The position numbers and the translations under genes are program-made. Positions 27,810-38,854 of a stretch of DNA of 64,000 nucleotides are shown here, piece after piece. The stretch is from JBCAXA01 sp038534295. GTDB lineage: Bacteria > Pseudomonadota > Gammaproteobacteria > Steroidobacterales > Woeseiaceae. Where the stretch lies: contig JBCAXA010000006.1 of assembly GCA_038534295.1 (NCBI GenBank), positions 74,480 to 138,479 of the forward strand, given 5' to 3'. The number at the start of each line of letters is the position of its first letter. Position 1 is the first letter of the stretch. The notes under the pieces were generated by a model. That model saw nothing but the letters and a program-made list of their open reading frames with translations, was not told the origin of the DNA and ran no database searches.

Positions 27810-28661
27810 TCAACGTTCGGTGTCGTTTATGCGCGGGTGTGCGTCGGCCAGCAGCGTTAGTGATACCGGTTGGCCGTTGCGTTCGACCACGACCGTGATC
27901 GATTCGGCCGCAGTCAAGGCTCTTAGGACGTCGACGCGGGTGGCATTGCCGGCGAGCGAGCGGCCGTTAACGGCAGTCACAACGTCGCCGGGACGAAGGC
28001 CGAGGGCGGCGAAGCGTTGACGATCGCGGCCCGGGTAGAGGCGGTAGCCAACTTGGCGACCATCGCGTATCGCACGCTGTGGCCGAATCACGTCTGTTAT
28101 GGCCAGCACGCGATCGGCGAGCCGTGGTTGCGACGCGGTCGTAACGTCTGAGTGCTGCGCATGGGCCAACTGCAGCGTTGTCAGATGTCCGCGCTGATTC
28201 AGTATCACATGGGTACGCTCAACGGCATGCAGCGTTGCGTCCGGCGTCACGCGATCGTGCAGCGCGTAAACCGACTCGATGCGTCCGCCTGCGGCGATGA
28301 TCGCCCGAGCCTTAAACCCATCGTGCGCAGCTATCGTGCCTTTGAGCTGCAAATCGAGCGTTGTCGGGAGAGGCGGTTGGGTCGGTAGTGTTGGCCCGGC
28401 TGGGTTGAGCACGCCGAACAGATGCGCGTCAGTGATTGTCGCGATGTCGTAATCCGCGGCTATCGGCACCGCCATGGCGTGCGGCCGGCGCGCAACCGAT
28501 GCAGGAGGTTCGTGCTCGAACCATTGCAGAGCGAGGCTGATGCACTGCCAAAGCAGCAAGGTCGCGAGCGCTACGCACAACCAAACGGGCAAGCTCGCGC
28601 CGTCGGGCCAACGGCCATGCCCAAGCGTTACCCACCGCAGGTGCGGCAATGTGTTCGTCAT
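27810..28661 (-). CDS. type II secretion protein GspC, copy 2 (paralogue)
   Basis: The start is taken at the ATG at 28661 (MTNTLPHLRWV), giving 283 aa; the frame continues to 28709. Its architecture matches copy 1: one membrane helix (about residues 26-46, LPVWLCVALATLLLWQCISL), the homology region DLQLKGTIAAHDGFKARAI, VTLHAVER-like TLHAVERTHVILNQRGHL, and the PDZ-like end RFAALGLRPGDVVTAVNGRSL. Conservation with copy 1 is highest in the homology region and PDZ domain and lowest in the linker. It is intact, with no frameshift. A second GspC might serve a different secretin or substrate set, but that is inferred. Confidence 0.9.
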   Translation of the reverse strand: MTNTLPHLRWVTLGHGRWPDGASLPVWLCVALATLLLWQCISLALQWFEHEPPASVARRPHAMAVPIAADYDIATITDAHLFGVLNPAGPTLPTQPPLPTTLDLQLKGTIAAHDGFKARAIIAAGGRIESVYALHDRVTPDATLHAVERTHVILNQRGHLTTLQLAHAQHSDVTTASQPRLADRVLAITDVIRPQRAIRDGRQVGYRLYPGRDRQRFAALGLRPGDVVTAVNGRSLAGNATRVDVLRALTAAESITVVVERNGQPVSLTLLADAHPRINDTER

Positions 28662-29063
28662 GTTGGCGGTTTTCCTCGAGCGTGAACGAAACACGATCGC
28701 AAGCACCAACGCACCGACCGGAGAGACGGGGTTAACGAGCTATTTTGAGATAAATGAATATATAAAAAATAATAAGTTATAGATTTTTCCTAAAAACTCT
28801 ATGAAAAATACTCCGACAAACGTCAGAGCGGAAACGGACACCGGCGCAGTGTCGCAGCGCGACCTCGGCCGCGGCAGTTTTCCGCTGTGCTCCGTATTCG
28901 GTGGGAGGAATGATTGACGAGTTCACTTGTCTGAATATTCGCGTATACACAATCGTACGCAAACGGTATTTTCGGACTTGAAATCCGCGCTACAGCGCGC
29001 ATCTCCCGGACAGCGCTGCCCTGGCTGGGCTTCCCGACCGTAGACCGTTACGACGACTCGAGT
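28662..29063. other. 402-bp divergent intergenic region with an AT-rich island
   Basis: This region separates gspC copy 2 (-) from clpS (+). Positions about 28738-28812 are strikingly AT-rich against the GC-rich background, with runs such as TATAAAAAATAATAAG. On the minus strand this block gives several TATAAT-like hexamers (TATAAC, TATATT) and could form the gspC promoter or an AT-rich UP-like or H-NS-type binding element. The part next to clpS holds no recognisable gene. Confidence 0.5.
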
Positions 29064-29393
29064 ATGAGTGACCCGAACGAGCAGAATGACCAGATTGGCA
29101 GTTACGAATTGGCCGTCGACGAGGCGCGGCCAAAACTCAAAAAGCCGCCGCTTTATCGGGTCATATTAATCAACGACGACTATACACCGATGGAGTTCGT
29201 CGTTACGGTGCTGGAGAGCATCTTCGGCATGGATCGTCCGAAAGCGACGCGGATCATGCTCGAGGTGCATACAAAAGGGAAAGGCGTCTGTGGCGTCTAC
29301 ACGCACGAGATTGCAGAGACGAAAGTCGCGCAGGTGAATACTTTCGCACAGCAGCATCAGCACCCGCTGCTTTGCACTATGGAGGAGGCGTAA
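29064..29393 (+). CDS. clpS: ATP-dependent Clp protease adaptor ClpS
   Basis: ClpS delivers N-end-rule substrates to ClpAP. The 109-aa protein has a flexible N-terminal extension followed by the conserved core: PPLYRVILINDDYTPMEFVV, containing the substrate-pocket Asp residues, VHTKGKGVCGVYTHEIAETK with the pocket His, and QHPLLCTMEEA at the end. It lies 7 bp upstream of clpA. The aat gene in the same region makes the leucyl/phenylalanyl N-degron that ClpS reads. Confidence 0.97.
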   Translation: MSDPNEQNDQIGSYELAVDEARPKLKKPPLYRVILINDDYTPMEFVVTVLESIFGMDRPKATRIMLEVHTKGKGVCGVYTHEIAETKVAQVNTFAQQHQHPLLCTMEEA

Positions 29394-29400
29394 CCGCCCC

Positions 29401-31676
<2,276 letters not shown>

Positions 31677-31680
<4 letters not shown>

Positions 31681-31895
31681 CGACCGCGATAGACGATGCG
31701 GCCTTTCGACAAATCGTACGGGGTGAGTTCGACCGTGACTTTGTCGCCGGTCAAAATACGGATGTAGTTCTTACGCATTTTGCCCGAGATGTGGGCATTC
31801 ACGACATGTCCGTTCTCGAGTTCGACACGGAATGTCGTGTTAGGCAACGTCTCAACGACGACGCCTTCCATCTGAATGGCTTCCTCTTTTGCCAT
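31677..31895 (-). CDS. infA: translation initiation factor IF-1
   Basis: IF-1 binds the ribosomal A site during initiation. The 72-aa OB-fold protein begins MAKEEAIQMEGVVVETLPNT and ends RGRIVYRGR, almost identical in style to E. coli IF-1 (72 aa). It is convergent with clpA (4-bp overlap) and lies 74 bp downstream of aat, the conserved clpSA/infA/aat arrangement. Confidence 0.98.
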
Positions 31896-31969
31896 CGAAT
31901 AGCGGCTCCTTTGCGCCGGCGAAGGGCGCGATTCTGAACAAACTGGCCCGCTATTTCAATGAAGCAGCG

Positions 31970-32737
31970 TCAGCCGAACGTGCCTTTCGGCTCGCGTCCG
32001 GGAAATGGCACCGAATCTGCCATTTTCAAGACCGCCAGCGAACCGTCGAAGAACGCCGGCGCAGGTTCGATACGTGGGCAAAGCTGACGTAATCTGCCCA
32101 GGAACTCGGTTCTTGCGATCATGCGCGCGCCGAGTGATGTCAGATGCGGCGAGCGAACCTGACAATCCAGCAGCGGCATTTGCTGTAATCGCATCGCGAT
32201 GCACAGCGCGAGCATCGCGATTTTCGAGGCGTCCGGCTCCCGCGAGAACATCGATTCACCAAAGAACATACGCCCGAGCGCGACGCCGTAGATTCCGCCG
32301 ATCAGTTGGCCGCGATTCCAGACTTCGAGGCTTCGGGCAAAACCGCGCTCATGCAGTTGGAGGTATGCCGCGCGCATGGTTGGGGTAATCCAGGTGCTGC
32401 GTCTGTGTCGGCGCCATTCGGCACAGCCGTCCACGACCGCGGCGAAGTCCTCGTTTACCGTTACCGACCATCCGCAGCGGCGCACAGTTCGTAGCAGCGA
32501 TCGCGACCGGTGAAACTCGTCGGTTGGCAGTACGCAGCGCGGATTGGGCGACCACCACAGCACTGGTTGGCCCTGCTCGAACCATGGAAATATCCCGTGC
32601 TGGTACGCATACAGCAAGCGGTCGGGCGCAAGATCGCCGCCAGCCGCCAATAGGCCATCGGGTTCGCGCAAAGCCCGCTCGACCGGTGGAAAGCTGTCCG
32701 CCGGCGCGCCGGTCTCGAGCCAAGCCAATTCACTCAC
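31970..32737 (-). CDS. aat: leucyl/phenylalanyl-tRNA-protein transferase Aat
   Basis: Aat adds Leu or Phe to proteins with N-terminal Arg or Lys, making N-degrons for ClpS/ClpAP. The frame reaches 32839, but the GTG at 32737 gives VSELAWLETGAPADSFPPVE, the normal N-terminus, and 255 aa. Signatures include LLAAGGDLAPDRLLYAYQ, GIFPWFEQGQPVLWWSPNPR, GGIYGVALGRMFFGESMFS and LLDCQVRSPHLTSLGA. It overlaps the end of the upstream GNAT-like gene by 8 bp, so these two are coupled. Confidence 0.95.
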   Translation of the reverse strand: MSELAWLETGAPADSFPPVERALREPDGLLAAGGDLAPDRLLYAYQHGIFPWFEQGQPVLWWSPNPRCVLPTDEFHRSRSLLRTVRRCGWSVTVNEDFAAVVDGCAEWRRHRRSTWITPTMRAAYLQLHERGFARSLEVWNRGQLIGGIYGVALGRMFFGESMFSREPDASKIAMLALCIAMRLQQMPLLDCQVRSPHLTSLGARMIARTEFLGRLRQLCPRIEPAPAFFDGSLAVLKMADSVPFPGREPKGTFG

Positions 32738-33890
32738 GCGTATCGTCGACTCGGTATGGGCTGCGCTCGTTGATGGCGGCCATGTAATCGTCGATGTGCG
32801 CGGCCTCGCGATTGAGATAGTCGCCAATCGCCGAGGCAAACGACGGGTGACTGAGCCAATGCGCCGAATGCGTTTCCACAGGCAAAAAGCCGCGGCTCAC
32901 CTTGTGCTCGCCTTGCGTGCCGGGTTCGAAGCGCTGGATGCCCTCGCGAATGGCGAGGTCGATGCCCTGGTAGTAACACGTCTCGAAATGCAGGCTGTGG
33001 TAGTCACGCTCGCTACCCCAATAGCGTCCATAGAGCGTGTCGCCAGAGCGATAAAAGACAGCGGCGGCAATTCGTCGACCTTCGACTCGAGCAAACACCA
33101 GGTGCAAAGTCTGCGGCTGTGCGTCGAGCAACTGCTCGAAGAAAGCGAGGTTGAGATAGGGCTCGCGCCCTCGAATCAGAAAGGTTTGCCGTGTCAACGC
33201 GTATGCATCGTTGATATCGCGAGGGCGTAGCGCCGGACCGGAAATGTGCTCGAACTCGACACCTGCCTCGGTCAGCCGGCGCCGCTCGCGCTTGACCTTT
33301 TTTCGCTTGGCGCTGGAAAAGGTCGCGAGAAACTCGTCAAAGTCGACGTAGTCACGGTTGTGCCAATGAAATTGGCAATCCTTGCGCAACAGGTAGCCGC
33401 GTTCACGGCAATGCGCAAGGCTTGGCGTATCCGCGAACTGCAAATGCAGCGACGAGATATCGTTCTCGCCCGCCAGACGTTCGATAGCGCCAAGCACGGC
33501 GCCGCCCATCGCCGCCGCGTCGGTGTCCGCTGCGAGCATGAGGCGCGGTGCGGTAGCCGGTGTGAACGGCGATGCGCTGATCAGTTTTGGGTAATAGTCG
33601 AGTCCAGCACGCTGATACGCATCGGCCCAGGCCCAGTCGAAGACGAATTCACCCCAGGAGTGATACTTGAGGTAGAGCGGCACGGCCGCGAGCAATCGAT
33701 TGTCCGCTGTCGATACCGTGACGTGCAGTGGCTGCCAGCCGTTGGCCTCGGCCACGGAGCCGCTTGATTCCAGCGCCGTCAGAAACGCATGCTGCATGAA
33801 CGGCGGCGCGCCAACGGCGAGGGCGTCCCAGTCGGCCGCGGGGATGTCGGCCATTCGCTCGCGGAAATCAATTTGCAGGCGTTCAGTCAT
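32730..33890 (-). CDS. GNAT-like N-acyltransferase (DUF482/Acetyltransf_6 family)
   Basis: This 386-aa protein fits the peptidoglycan-recognition-type GNAT family (old DUF482). Typical segments are PPFMQHAFLTALESSGSV near residues 29-46, VPLYLKYHSWGEFVFDWAWA, FSSAKRKKVKRERR, AAAVFYRSGDTLYGRYWGS and FEPGTQGEHKVSRGF. No signal peptide or membrane segment is seen. The substrate and acyl donor are unknown. It is upstream of and overlaps aat. Homologues beside aat occur in other proteobacteria, but the functional link is not established here. Confidence 0.85.
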   Translation of the reverse strand: MTERLQIDFRERMADIPAADWDALAVGAPPFMQHAFLTALESSGSVAEANGWQPLHVTVSTADNRLLAAVPLYLKYHSWGEFVFDWAWADAYQRAGLDYYPKLISASPFTPATAPRLMLAADTDAAAMGGAVLGAIERLAGENDISSLHLQFADTPSLAHCRERGYLLRKDCQFHWHNRDYVDFDEFLATFSSAKRKKVKRERRRLTEAGVEFEHISGPALRPRDINDAYALTRQTFLIRGREPYLNLAFFEQLLDAQPQTLHLVFARVEGRRIAAAVFYRSGDTLYGRYWGSERDYHSLHFETCYYQGIDLAIREGIQRFEPGTQGEHKVSRGFLPVETHSAHWLSHPSFASAIGDYLNREAAHIDDYMAAINERSPYRVDDTRE

Positions 33891-34066
33891 GTGTCGGTGC
33901 GGACGCGCGGGCTTGTCGCAGTGTAGCCACTTTTGGCCACGATGCTCGACGCTGGCGTAAACTGTACGGCGCTCGTCGATATTCCGGCGCGTGTCGCGGC
34001 CGGCTTGCTACTGTAAGCGCATTTATCGCAAGTTCAGCTGTTTATAGTACGCTTCTCATCTTATTT

Positions 34067-36373
34067 ATGGCTAAAGCTCTGTCCAACCCTGGCGCACCCC
34101 CGGTGACCCGCACGCTGCGCGAAAGCGCGCTGTGGGTATTTGGAACGTTCGCGCTCCTGATGTTGGTCGCCCTCGTTACCTATCACCAGGGTGACGTCGG
34201 TCCTAGCCAGGCCGGACCGCAAACGAGCGTGAACAATCGGATCGGCTTTGTCGGCGCGCATTTCGCCGATTTTGCATACATGTTGTTCGGCCGCCCGGCC
34301 TTTCTGTTCCCGGTCATGGCGCTGCTTGCTGGCTGGCTCATCTACCGTAAACGCAACGTGGCGGCGGGGCTCGACGGCCGCGATCTGGCGCTTCGCGGTG
34401 CAGGCTTTGTGGCAACGCTAGCCACATCGTGTGGTCTCGCAACGCTGCACTTCTCCGGCACGGGTCTGCCAGAAACTGCCGGGGGTATTGCCGGCCAATT
34501 GGTCGGCCAAACGCTGGCTGATGCGATGAGTTTGCTCGGCGCCACGCTGTTGCTGTTTGCACTTTGGCTGGCCTCGGTGTCGCTGTTCTCCGGTATCTCG
34601 TGGCTAGCGGTGATGGACCGCATCGGCGCCATGACCTTATCGGCAATTGCGACGGCGCGGCGCAGCATCGAATCGATGCGTGACAGAGCGGCAGGGCGGC
34701 GGGCGCTGGCCGAGCGCCAGGAAAGCGTCAAGGAAGCCAAGGTTCGCGCCAAGAACAAATCCAAACCGCGTATCGAGCCGGTTATCACCGAAGTCGAACC
34801 GAGCGTGCGCGCCGAGAAGGAACGCCAGGTCACGATGTTCGAGACCCAAGGGGACGGTCAGATGCCGGCCCTTTCGCTGTTGAACGATCCACCCGATCGT
34901 CGTACCGGGTACTCGGAAGATTCGCTGGCCGCCATGTCGCGATTGGTCGAGCTGAAACTCAAAGACTTTGGTATCGACGTCGATGTCGTGTCCGTCCATC
35001 CGGGTCCCGTCATCACCCGATTCGAACTCGATCCCGCGGCGGGCGTCAAGTCAGCGCAGATTTCCAATCTGGCCAAGGACCTTGCGCGTTCGCTGTCGGT
35101 GATCAGCGTGCGGGTCGTCGAAGTGATTCCCGGCAAGAGCTTCATCGGCCTCGAGATTCCAAACGAGCACCGCGAGCTGGTGACACTCGGTGAGATTCTG
35201 CGCTCGCGAGCTTACGACGAGCACGCGTCGCCGCTGACGCTTGCACTCGGTAAAGACATTGGTGGGCAAAGTGTCGTCGCCGACCTGTCGCGTATGCCGC
35301 ATCTCATGATCGCAGGTACGACCGGTTCCGGTAAGTCGGTAGCCATCAATGCGATGGTGTTGAGTCTTCTCTACAAGTCGACGCCCGATCAGGTACGACT
35401 GATCATGATCGATCCGAAGATGCTCGAGTTGTCGGTTTACGAAGGTATTCCGCACTTGCTCGCGCCGGTCGTCACGGACATGAAAGAGGCCGCGAACGCG
35501 TTGCGTTGGTGCGTGGCAGAAATGGAGCGTCGTTACCAACTGATGGCGGCGCTAGGGGTTCGCAACATTGGTGGCTACAACCGCAAAGTCAGCGAGGCCA
35601 TTGAGGCAGGTGAGCCGCTGATCGACCCGACATGGCAGGCGCCCGAGCTGATTGATGACGAGAAGCCAGTGTCGGCGCCGACGCTCGAGCCGCTGCCGTT
35701 CATTGTCGTCATTATCGACGAGCTCGCCGACATGATGATGATTGTCGGCAAAAAGGTCGAAGAGCTGATCGCGCGGCTGGCGCAAAAGGCTAGGGCGTCC
35801 GGCGTGCATATGATCCTGGCGACGCAGCGGCCATCGGTGGACGTCATTACGGGGCTCATCAAAGCCAATGTCCCGGCACGAATCGCGTTCCAGGTGTCGG
35901 CCAAGGTCGACTCCCGGACGATTCTCGACCAACAGGGCGCGGAAAACCTGCTGGGCCATGGCGACATGTTGTACCTGCCACCTGGGACGTCTCTGCCCGA
36001 GCGTGTGCACGGCGCATTCGTTGCCGATGCCGAGGTGCACAAGGTGGTCGGTAGTCTGAAAAAAAGCTCTGCACCGCGCTACATCGACGAAATTCTCAGC
36101 GGTCCAGACAGTCAGATGACTGTGGATGGCCTGCCCGGCGATTGGATCGGCGCGGGTGACGACAGTGAACAAGATGCGTTGTACGACCAAGCCGTCAAGA
36201 TCGTGTTGGAGACGCGCAAAGCGTCGATATCCGGCGTGCAGCGGCGGCTAAAAATTGGCTACAACCGTGCGGCACGTATGGTCGAGGCTATGGAGGCCGC
36301 TGGGCTGGTCGGCCCGTTGCAGGCGAACGGCTCGCGCGAAATCCTCGTACCGCCCACCAACGAGGAAAATTGA
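34067..36373 (+). CDS. ftsK: DNA translocase FtsK
   Basis: FtsK anchors at the division septum and pumps chromosomal DNA toward dif for XerCD recombination. Four membrane helices lie in residues about 20-190. A rather short charged linker (about 200-275) replaces the very long E. coli linker, giving 768 aa against about 1329. The motor has Walker A GTTGSGKS (G417-S424), Walker B FIVVIIDELADMMM, and RPSVDVITGLIKANVPARIAF. The C-terminal gamma winged helix (SGVQRRLKIGYNRAARMVEAM) reads KOPS. An ATG at 34067 follows a TATAGT hexamer at 34043-34048, perhaps part of its promoter. Confidence 0.97.
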   Translation: MAKALSNPGAPPVTRTLRESALWVFGTFALLMLVALVTYHQGDVGPSQAGPQTSVNNRIGFVGAHFADFAYMLFGRPAFLFPVMALLAGWLIYRKRNVAAGLDGRDLALRGAGFVATLATSCGLATLHFSGTGLPETAGGIAGQLVGQTLADAMSLLGATLLLFALWLASVSLFSGISWLAVMDRIGAMTLSAIATARRSIESMRDRAAGRRALAERQESVKEAKVRAKNKSKPRIEPVITEVEPSVRAEKERQVTMFETQGDGQMPALSLLNDPPDRRTGYSEDSLAAMSRLVELKLKDFGIDVDVVSVHPGPVITRFELDPAAGVKSAQISNLAKDLARSLSVISVRVVEVIPGKSFIGLEIPNEHRELVTLGEILRSRAYDEHASPLTLALGKDIGGQSVVADLSRMPHLMIAGTTGSGKSVAINAMVLSLLYKSTPDQVRLIMIDPKMLELSVYEGIPHLLAPVVTDMKEAANALRWCVAEMERRYQLMAALGVRNIGGYNRKVSEAIEAGEPLIDPTWQAPELIDDEKPVSAPTLEPLPFIVVIIDELADMMMIVGKKVEELIARLAQKARASGVHMILATQRPSVDVITGLIKANVPARIAFQVSAKVDSRTILDQQGAENLLGHGDMLYLPPGTSLPERVHGAFVADAEVHKVVGSLKKSSAPRYIDEILSGPDSQMTVDGLPGDWIGAGDDSEQDALYDQAVKIVLETRKASISGVQRRLKIGYNRAARMVEAMEAAGLVGPLQANGSREILVPPTNEEN

Positions 36374-36377
36374 CACG

Positions 36378-37037
36378 ATGATTGCGCTATATCGCCGGGC
36401 CGCCGGCGTCGTCAGCCTTTTGTGCGTCGGCATCGGAACTGCGTATGCCGGTGACACCGAGGCGACGCTTCGCATGTTCCTGGCCGAGACGAACGTGGTT
36501 ACTGCCAATTTCGAACAGGAATTGCGCGACGCGAACGGTCAGGTCGTTGAGGTGTCGTACGGCAGTTTGCTGATTGCGCGGCCAAACCGATTGCGTTGGG
36601 ACTACACCGAGCCCGATCAGGTGGTGATGGCCGATGGCGAGCGGCTATGGTTGTTTGATCGCGAAGTTGATCAGGTAACGATATCCGATCAGGCCGACAG
36701 CATTGCTGGGTCGCCGGCGGCATTGTTGGCCGGCGACGCTGCGGCGCTCGACGAGTTTCGCGTGACGCGCAGCTTCCGCGAAGCCGGTCTCGACTGGCTC
36801 GAGCTGCAGCCGGTACGCGAGGACGGCGATTTCTCGCGCATTCGCATTGCGTTTGATGGCGACTCACTCGCGGCCATGGAATTGGCCGATCAGCTCGAGC
36901 AGCGCACGCAAATTCGGTTCGCAGACGTTGCAACCAACGTAGCAATCGACGACGGACGATTCACGCTCGATATCCCGGACTACGTCGACGTCGTCGACAA
37001 TTCGACGTCAGCAGCAGACTCCAACGAGCCACAATGA
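36378..37037 (+). CDS. lolA: outer-membrane lipoprotein carrier protein LolA
   Basis: LolA ferries lipoproteins through the periplasm from LolCDE to LolB. The ATG at 36378 is 2 bp after the ftsK stop and gives a signal peptide (MIALYRRAAGVVSLLCVGIG, cleavage after TAYA). The mature part has the family features TANFEQELRDANGQVVEVSYG, RPNRLRWDYTEPD and LWLFDREVDQVTI. The protein is 219 aa. A longer in-frame start would run into ftsK and is rejected. The stop overlaps the VanZ-like start by ATGA. Confidence 0.95.
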   Translation: MIALYRRAAGVVSLLCVGIGTAYAGDTEATLRMFLAETNVVTANFEQELRDANGQVVEVSYGSLLIARPNRLRWDYTEPDQVVMADGERLWLFDREVDQVTISDQADSIAGSPAALLAGDAAALDEFRVTRSFREAGLDWLELQPVREDGDFSRIRIAFDGDSLAAMELADQLEQRTQIRFADVATNVAIDDGRFTLDIPDYVDVVDNSTSAADSNEPQ

Positions 37038-37429
37038 CGGCAGCAGTAATTCGTTGGCCGAGGCTGTGGGTGGGCCTCGGTCTGTTCCTTTGCGTCAACG
37101 TTTTCATCGCCTCTATGGTGCCGCTAAACGCGCTCAGCGCATTCAACATCTGGGATAAGGCGGAGCACGCAGTTGTGTTTGCCGCGCTCAGCGTGTGGTT
37201 CAGCGCGCTGGTTCCTCGGCGGCGTTATGTTTGGCTGGCGCTTGCGCTGCTGGCTTTTGGTGTGTCGATTGAGGTGGGTCAGATGCTGACGGTAGATCGT
37301 TCACCCGAAATCGCCGATGTCGTGGCCGATATCGTTGGCATTTCGGTCGGGCTTGTACTGGCCGCGGCCGGGGCTCGCCATTGGGCGCGTTGGGTCGAAT
37401 CGCTAACCGCTGCCGTTTTGTTGCGTTAG
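37034..37429 (+). CDS. VanZ-like membrane protein
   Basis: This 131-aa protein has four hydrophobic segments and the VanZ-family hallmark WDKAEHAVVFAALSVWFSAL, then VSIEVGQM and RSPEIADVVADIVGISVG, a typical conserved Glu/Asp pair in membrane helices. It overlaps lolA by 4 bp (ATGA). In many gammaproteobacteria rarA sits between lolA and serS. Here this gene takes that slot. The function is unknown; a teicoplanin-type resistance role should not be assumed. Confidence 0.82.
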   Translation: MTAAVIRWPRLWVGLGLFLCVNVFIASMVPLNALSAFNIWDKAEHAVVFAALSVWFSALVPRRRYVWLALALLAFGVSIEVGQMLTVDRSPEIADVVADIVGISVGLVLAAAGARHWARWVESLTAAVLLR

Positions 37430-37564
37430 TGTGCGTGCGCCGTGCGCACGAACCGGTTTATTATCGGCCGCCGAGGCGTCGCGAATGTCGTCCTAAGCGA
37501 TGCACGTCCAATCCGAATTCTTTTGTATGAGGCTTGCCGTTAACCACCGGCTGTCGAAATTGTC

Positions 37565-38854
37565 ATGATTGACCCAAAACTGTTGCGTAGCGACCCAGCC
37601 GGTGTCGCTGCCAATCTTGCGCGGCGCGGCTTTAGTTTCGATGCCGATGCGTTCAGCAAGCTCGATGCCGAGCGCAAAGCGCTGCAAGTCGAAGTCGAGG
37701 CGCTCCGCAAACAACGCAACGACAGCGCCAAACAAATCGGCCAAGCAAAGGCGCGCGGCGAGGATCCAGCGCCGCTTCTTGCGGCTGTGCAGAATCTCGG
37801 TGATTCGCTAGACACGGCCAGCCAGCGTCTTGATTCGGCGCAAGCCGAGCTCAGCGCCCTCGTTGAGGGCATGCCAAACCTTTTGTACGACGATGTACCG
37901 GACGGTCCCGATGAATCGGCCAATGTCGAAATACGCCGCAACGGCGAACCAGCCACGTTCGCTTTCGAGCCGCGCGACCACGTCGAGATCGGCGAAGCAT
38001 TGCGGGGGATCGACTTCGAGGCCGCAGCCGGCATTTCGGGTTCGCGTTTTTCGGTGCTCCGCGGCGGTGTTGCGAGACTGCAGCGTGCGCTGATCCAGTT
38101 CATGCTCGATCTGCATACCAACGAACACGGCTACGAAGAGGTCTATGTGCCGTATCTCGTTGAGCCGCACGCGATGCACGGGACCGGGCAGCTGCCAAAG
38201 TTCGCCGCCGATTCGTTTCGCACCGACGGCGAGCGCGAGCTTTACTTGATTCCGACCGCCGAAGTGCCGGTAACCAATCTCGCGCGCGGCGCCATTCTCG
38301 ATGCAGCCGATCTGCCGTTGAAATTCGTTGCGCACACACCGTGCTTTCGTTCCGAAGCGGGCTCTTACGGGCGCGATACGCGCGGCATGATTCGCCAGCA
38401 TCAATTCGAAAAAGTCGAAATGGTGCAGCTGGTCATGCCGGAGGACTCGGCCGATGCACTCGAGAGCCTAACCGGTCATGCCGAAACGGTGCTCAAGCGC
38501 CTGGAACTCCCATATCGAGTTGTCACGTTGGCCAGCGGCGATGTGGGTTTCTCTGCCGCGAAAACCTACGACTTAGAAGTTTGGCTGCCGGGGCAGAGCG
38601 CGTATCGAGAAATCTCGTCGTGTTCCAATTTCACGTCGTTCCAAGCGCGCCGCATGCAGGCTAGATTTCGGCGTCGTGACGGCGAAAAACCCGAGCTCGT
38701 GCACACACTCAACGGTTCCGGTTTGGCCGCCGGCCGCTGTTTGGTTGCGGTGCTGGAGAACTTTCAGAGCGCCGATGGCACCGTTGCGATTCCCGACGCG
38801 TTACGACCGTATCTCGGCGGTCAGTCGGCGTTGAAGCCTCAGTCGTCGGCGTAG
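37565..38854 (+). CDS. serS: seryl-tRNA synthetase
   Basis: SerRS charges tRNA-Ser. The 429-aa class II synthetase begins MIDPKLLRSDPAGVAANL. The N-terminal coiled-coil arm (about residues 30-100) binds the long variable arm of tRNA-Ser. Motif 2 is in TPCFRSEAGSYGRDTRGMIRQHQFEKVEM and motif 3 ends NGSGLAAGRCLVAVLENFQ. The length is normal (E. coli 430). Its 3' end overlaps the convergent antiporter gene by 16 bp. The cognate tRNA-Ser(UGA) gene lies downstream in this window. Confidence 0.97.
   Translation: MIDPKLLRSDPAGVAANLARRGFSFDADAFSKLDAERKALQVEVEALRKQRNDSAKQIGQAKARGEDPAPLLAAVQNLGDSLDTASQRLDSAQAELSALVEGMPNLLYDDVPDGPDESANVEIRRNGEPATFAFEPRDHVEIGEALRGIDFEAAAGISGSRFSVLRGGVARLQRALIQFMLDLHTNEHGYEEVYVPYLVEPHAMHGTGQLPKFAADSFRTDGERELYLIPTAEVPVTNLARGAILDAADLPLKFVAHTPCFRSEAGSYGRDTRGMIRQHQFEKVEMVQLVMPEDSADALESLTGHAETVLKRLELPYRVVTLASGDVGFSAAKTYDLEVWLPGQSAYREISSCSNFTSFQARRMQARFRRRDGEKPELVHTLNGSGLAAGRCLVAVLENFQSADGTVAIPDALRPYLGGQSALKPQSSA

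Noticed and set aside
28777..28962. 61-codon minus-strand frame in the gspC/clpS spacer as a cspD homologue
   Set aside because: CspD sits at this place in E. coli, but the translated sequence has no cold-shock motifs.
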